A stretch of 64,000 nt of DNA from Reichenbachiella agarivorans (GTDB taxonomy: Bacteria; Bacteroidota; Bacteroidia; Cytophagales; Cyclobacteriaceae): positions 2,573,501 through 2,637,500 of the forward strand of contig NZ_CP106679.1 of assembly GCF_025502585.1 (NCBI RefSeq), in the 5' to 3' direction. The position numbers were made by a program, and so were the translations under genes. Shown one piece after another: positions 60,965 to 64,000 of this stretch (the first letter of the stretch is position 1; each line of letters opens with the position of its first letter). The notes under the pieces were generated by a model. That model was not told where the DNA came from. It was given only the letters and a program-made list of their open reading frames with translations, and did no database searches.

Positions 60965-62380
60965 ATGAGAGAATTGAATCGACAGCATACCGACATAGCA
61001 GCATTACCCATCAAAATCCTCCAGTTTGGAGAAGGCAACTTCTTGCGGGCATTTTCGGATTGGATGATTGACATCATGAACAAAGAAGGCGACTACCAAC
61101 ATGGTATCGCAGTGGTGCAGCCTATCGATCAGGGTATCGTTCACATGCTGCAAGCACAAGATGGCTTGTATCATCATGTGTTGCGTGGATTGAAAGACGG
61201 TCAACCTCACGAAGAGACGAGATTGATCTCTGCGATACAGCAGTGCATCAATCCATTCAAGGATTTGGCGGCTTACAAGGCCGTGGTATTGTTGCCTGAG
61301 TTGGAAATGGTGATTTCTAACACTACTGAAGCAGGAATTGTGTTCAATGAGGAAGATGTCTTGCCGACGGAAGGACTGCCCAAAACATTCCCAGGCAAGG
61401 TAACCCTTTTGCTGTGGGAGAGATTCCAGCATTTTGCTGCTGCTCAGGACAAAGGATTGAGTTTCATCCCAGTGGAACTGATAGATAAAAACGGTCAGAA
61501 ACTGAAAGAAGCTATTTTGAAGTATGCCGAATTGTGGAGCTTGCCTGCCGAGTTCAGTTCTTGGGTAGAGAATCACAACTACTTCGCCAATACTTTGGTC
61601 GATAGAATTGTGCCGGGCTATCCAAAAGATGAAATCGAAGAGATTCAGGCTTCTATTGGATTCAAAGACAATTTGGTGGTGGCTTCTGAGATTTTTCATC
61701 TCTGGGTGATGGAAGCGCCAGAGCAGATCCAAAAGCAGTTTCCCGCGGATAAATTTGGCCTCAATGTCATCTATACCAACAACCAAGCACCCTACAGAAC
61801 GAGAAAAGTACGTGTACTCAACGGAGCACACACGAGCATGGTTCCTGTGGCACTGCTACATGGACTGGAGACAGTTCGTGAGACAGTGGAGGATAATAAA
61901 GTGGGCGCATTCGTACAGCAGATCATCTTTGAAGAGATATTGCCTACGATAGACTTGCCTCAGGCGGAACTCGAAGAATTTGCCAATCAGGTGATCGAGC
62001 GATTCAAAAACCCATTCATTCGACATGAGTTGAAATCCATCGCCTTGAACTCTATACCTAAATTCAAAGTGCGTGTTTTGCCTACGATTTTGGATTACAT
62101 ATCCATCAAAAAGGAGTTGCCTAAAGGCTTGGTCACAGCATTGACCTATTTGATTTCACTGTACCTGTCGGATGATTTTGAAATCAAAGACGATCACAAT
62201 GTGGTAGAATTTTTCCACGGATTGAAAGGAAAAGCATTGACACCTGAAGAAATAGTAGATCAAGTGTTGGGACAGACAGAGTTTTGGGATCAGGACTTGA
62301 GAGAAATCAAAGGACTAAGCGATGCAATGATCAAAGTAATGGCAACCATCGAATCTGGCATGGCAATCGATCGAATTTGA
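60965..62380 (+). CDS. uxaB: Tagaturonate reductase (altronate oxidoreductase)
   Basis: A 471-residue enzyme of the mannitol/altronate dehydrogenase family that reduces D-tagaturonate to D-altronate with NADH in galacturonate breakdown. Visible are the N-terminal IKILQFGEGNFLRAFSDWMI, the catalytic-side VDRIVPGYPKDE, and RKVRVLNGAHTSM with the conserved lysine/asparagine. RBS AAGGA precedes the ATG at 60965. uxaA follows 18 nt after its stop, so they form an operon read away from the hybrid sensor. Confidence 0.92.
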   Translation: MRELNRQHTDIAALPIKILQFGEGNFLRAFSDWMIDIMNKEGDYQHGIAVVQPIDQGIVHMLQAQDGLYHHVLRGLKDGQPHEETRLISAIQQCINPFKDLAAYKAVVLLPELEMVISNTTEAGIVFNEEDVLPTEGLPKTFPGKVTLLLWERFQHFAAAQDKGLSFIPVELIDKNGQKLKEAILKYAELWSLPAEFSSWVENHNYFANTLVDRIVPGYPKDEIEEIQASIGFKDNLVVASEIFHLWVMEAPEQIQKQFPADKFGLNVIYTNNQAPYRTRKVRVLNGAHTSMVPVALLHGLETVRETVEDNKVGAFVQQIIFEEILPTIDLPQAELEEFANQVIERFKNPFIRHELKSIALNSIPKFKVRVLPTILDYISIKKELPKGLVTALTYLISLYLSDDFEIKDDHNVVEFFHGLKGKALTPEEIVDQVLGQTEFWDQDLREIKGLSDAMIKVMATIESGMAIDRI

Positions 62381-62398
62381 GATATTAGAAGGGAAGAA

Positions 62399-64000
62399 AT
62401 GAAGAAGGCGATAACAATCAATCAAGAAGACAACCTAGGTGTGGCCTTGACCGACCTAAAGAAAGGGGAACAACTCACTGTCAATGGATACACTGTGACG
62501 CTCACAGTAGATATCTCGGCCAAGCATAAATTTGCACTAGAGAATCTCAAGACTGGAGATGAGATGTATATGTACGGTCTCGTGGTGGGGACTGCCAATG
62601 GCCCAATAGCTGCAGGAGAACCGATCACAGTGAGCAATACGACGCACAAAGCGACCCAGTTTTCGGAGGAAAAGACCAGTGAGTTTACATGGAAGGCACC
62701 AGATATCTCCAAGTTCGAAGGGCGGACATTCAATGGTTATCATCGTGCCGATGGTCAGGTAGGTACGGCCAACAATTGGTTGGTGTTCCCGATGGTTTTC
62801 TGTGAAAACAGAAACATCAACGTCATCAAAAAGGCATTTGAAAAAGCTTTGGGTTATGAGCAGGAAGATCCATACACTCAGTTCTTGGAAAACATCGTTC
62901 ACAACCATGCCACAGGCAAGGGTATTGACGAACTCACATTGGAAAAGCAAGAAAAAACAGCGAGCAAAAGCCCTTTCGAAAATGTAAAAATCAAATTTAT
63001 CACACATCAGGCGGGTTGTGGAGGCACAAGACAGGACAGCGATACTTTGTGTCGATTGTTGGCGGGCTATCTCAACAATCCGAATGTCGCAGGAGCTACA
63101 GTACTTAGCTTGGGTTGTCAGAATGCACAGACGCATATCTTGGATACAGCCATCAAAGCTCTGAATCCAGACTTTAGCAAACCTGTGCTGTACTTTGATC
63201 AGCAAGCGACGGGCAGCGAAACAGAATTGTTGGAAAATGCCATCAAGGCGACTTTCAAAGCACTGGTAGAGGCCAACAAACTGACCAGAACACCAGCACC
63301 TTTGTCTAAGTTGGCGATCGGTTTGGAATGTGGAGGCTCTGACGGGTTCTCTGGGATATCGGCCAACCCAGCCTTGGGACATGTCTCTGATCTGATGGCG
63401 GCCTTGGGAGGAAAGGCGATCTTATCCGAATTTCCCGAGCTATGCGGCGTGGAGCAAGTACTGATCAATAGAATGTCTGAACCTCAGTTGGCACCTAAGT
63501 TTGCCAACCTGATGCGCAGTTATTCCAATGCCGCAGTAGCGGTGGGCTCAGGTTTTGACATGAATCCATCACCTGGCAACATCAAGGATGGTCTGATCAC
63601 AGATGCGATGAAAAGCGCCGGTGCAGCCAAAAAAGGAGGGAACTCAGCAGTCAACGATATTTTGGATTACACAGAGTACGTCAAAAAGGACGGTCTCAGC
63701 TTGCTATGTACTCCAGGCAACGATGTAGAGTCCACTACAGGTTTGGTAGGCTCAGGTGCCAATGTCGTGCTGTTCACAACGGGGCTAGGTACGCCAACAG
63801 GCAATCCCGTAGCTCCAGTGATTAAGGTGTCGTCCAACACCAAAATGGCAGAGCGTATGTCGGACATCATCGACATCAATACTGGGTCAGTGATCGAAGG
63901 AACCAAGACCATCGAGGAAATGGGAGACGATATATTGGAGTATGTGATCAGTGTAGCCAGTGGCGAGACAGAGGCCAAGGCAGACGCTTTGCGACAAGAG
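62399..64000 (+). CDS. uxaA: Altronate dehydratase, 3' end cut by window edge
   Basis: The frame begins at the ATG at 62399 after a GGGAAGAA ribosome site and runs open to the window end (534 codons), so only a short C-terminus is missing. It has the two-part layout of the family: an N-terminal SAF-type domain (to about residue 90) and a dehydratase domain with VGTANNWLVFPMVFC, THQAGCGGTRQDSDT, LECGGSDGFSGISANPA and TTGLGTPTGNPVAPVIKV, whose cysteines bind the iron cluster. It dehydrates D-altronate to 2-keto-3-deoxygluconate, the step after UxaB. Cotranscribed with uxaB. Confidence 0.93.
   Translation, partial: MKKAITINQEDNLGVALTDLKKGEQLTVNGYTVTLTVDISAKHKFALENLKTGDEMYMYGLVVGTANGPIAAGEPITVSNTTHKATQFSEEKTSEFTWKAPDISKFEGRTFNGYHRADGQVGTANNWLVFPMVFCENRNINVIKKAFEKALGYEQEDPYTQFLENIVHNHATGKGIDELTLEKQEKTASKSPFENVKIKFITHQAGCGGTRQDSDTLCRLLAGYLNNPNVAGATVLSLGCQNAQTHILDTAIKALNPDFSKPVLYFDQQATGSETELLENAIKATFKALVEANKLTRTPAPLSKLAIGLECGGSDGFSGISANPALGHVSDLMAALGGKAILSEFPELCGVEQVLINRMSEPQLAPKFANLMRSYSNAAVAVGSGFDMNPSPGNIKDGLITDAMKSAGAAKKGGNSAVNDILDYTEYVKKDGLSLLCTPGNDVESTTGLVGSGANVVLFTTGLGTPTGNPVAPVIKVSSNTKMAERMSDIIDINTGSVIEGTKTIEEMGDDILEYVISVASGETEAKADALRQE

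Noticed and set aside
61004-61831. Long minus-strand frame of 275 codons over uxaB.
   Set aside because: It is antisense to a well-conserved enzyme, and has no domain or signal; such frames arise from the codon pattern of the true gene.
62537-63382. Long minus-strand frame of 281 codons over uxaA.
   Set aside because: Antisense to altronate dehydratase motifs; no support for its own function.

Overview
The window looks like a chromosome segment of a free-living, probably marine or gliding member of the Bacteroidota, most likely of the order Cytophagales. Evidence: a type IX secretion (T9SS) sorting domain on one secreted protein, a DUF1800/DUF1501 pair, a short 290-residue primary sigma factor, a hybrid two-component system with a periplasmic propeller, many lipoproteins, a two-subunit 2-oxoacid dehydrogenase E1 fused into one chain, and promoters of the Bacteroidota type (TTTG ... 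TAnnTTTG) rather than -35/-10 boxes. The lineage call is inferred from gene content. No insertion sequence, prophage, CRISPR array or integrase was seen; this is ordinary chromosomal backbone with two small accessory-looking patches (47.7-52.3 kb and 54.6-64 kb).

Layout. 0-3.1 kb: a cut-off HD-domain protein, a small secreted protein, and an NAD(P)-dependent plus FAD-dependent oxidoreductase pair. 3.1-8.8 kb: an export-linked operon of DUF1800, DUF1501 (Tat-like signal plus T9SS tail), a beta-barrel protein and a lipoprotein. 9-11.9 kb: a thioredoxin-fold protein, the primary sigma factor with a clear promoter, a CBS-pair protein and RuvC. 11.9-19.1 kb: a tightly overlapping operon with a flippase-like membrane protein, two family-2 glycosyltransferases (the second broken by a 1-nt frameshift), a GAF-SpoIIE phosphatase, a polysaccharide deacetylase, TatD and an asparaginase. 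Then tRNA-Ser(GGA) and an ExbB-X-ExbD-ExbD energiser cluster, an MFS transporter and AMP nucleosidase.

24.3-28.2 kb: alanine dehydrogenase and a branched-chain-type 2-oxoacid dehydrogenase E1 are transcribed divergently from a 299-bp gap that contains an exact match to the Lrp consensus box. 29-32.3 kb: a LuxE-like protein, a 38-residue lipoprotein with its own promoter and terminator, an NtrC-type response regulator lacking its DNA-binding domain, and the RNase P RNA gene. 32.4-40.5 kb: TamB, TsaD, SmpB, an SH3-C40 protein that has lost its catalytic cysteine, an HNH nuclease and a CAP-domain protein. 40.6-47.7 kb: TetR with an enoyl-CoA hydratase, SCP2, glutaminyl cyclase, a Na+/H+ antiporter, the respiratory set HemJ-SCO-cytochrome c, and a Crp/Fnr regulator.

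48-52.3 kb: a 41-bp minisatellite in an 820-bp non-coding gap, then a lipoprotein and an ECF sigma operon. 52.3-64 kb: topoisomerase III, a YchJ-type protein, a GNAT, an esterase, a large hybrid sensor/AraC regulator and, divergently, tagaturonate reductase and altronate dehydratase (hexuronate catabolism), the last cut by the window end.

The most unusual non-genic signals are the 41-bp minisatellite, four short arrays that all have a 7-bp period but different unit sequences, and the Lrp-like box between ald and the dehydrogenase. No convincing wholly new multi-gene system was found; the best candidates for undescribed biology are these repeats, the pseudo-C40 protein, the extra small membrane subunit in the ExbBD cluster, and the ECF sigma cassette.
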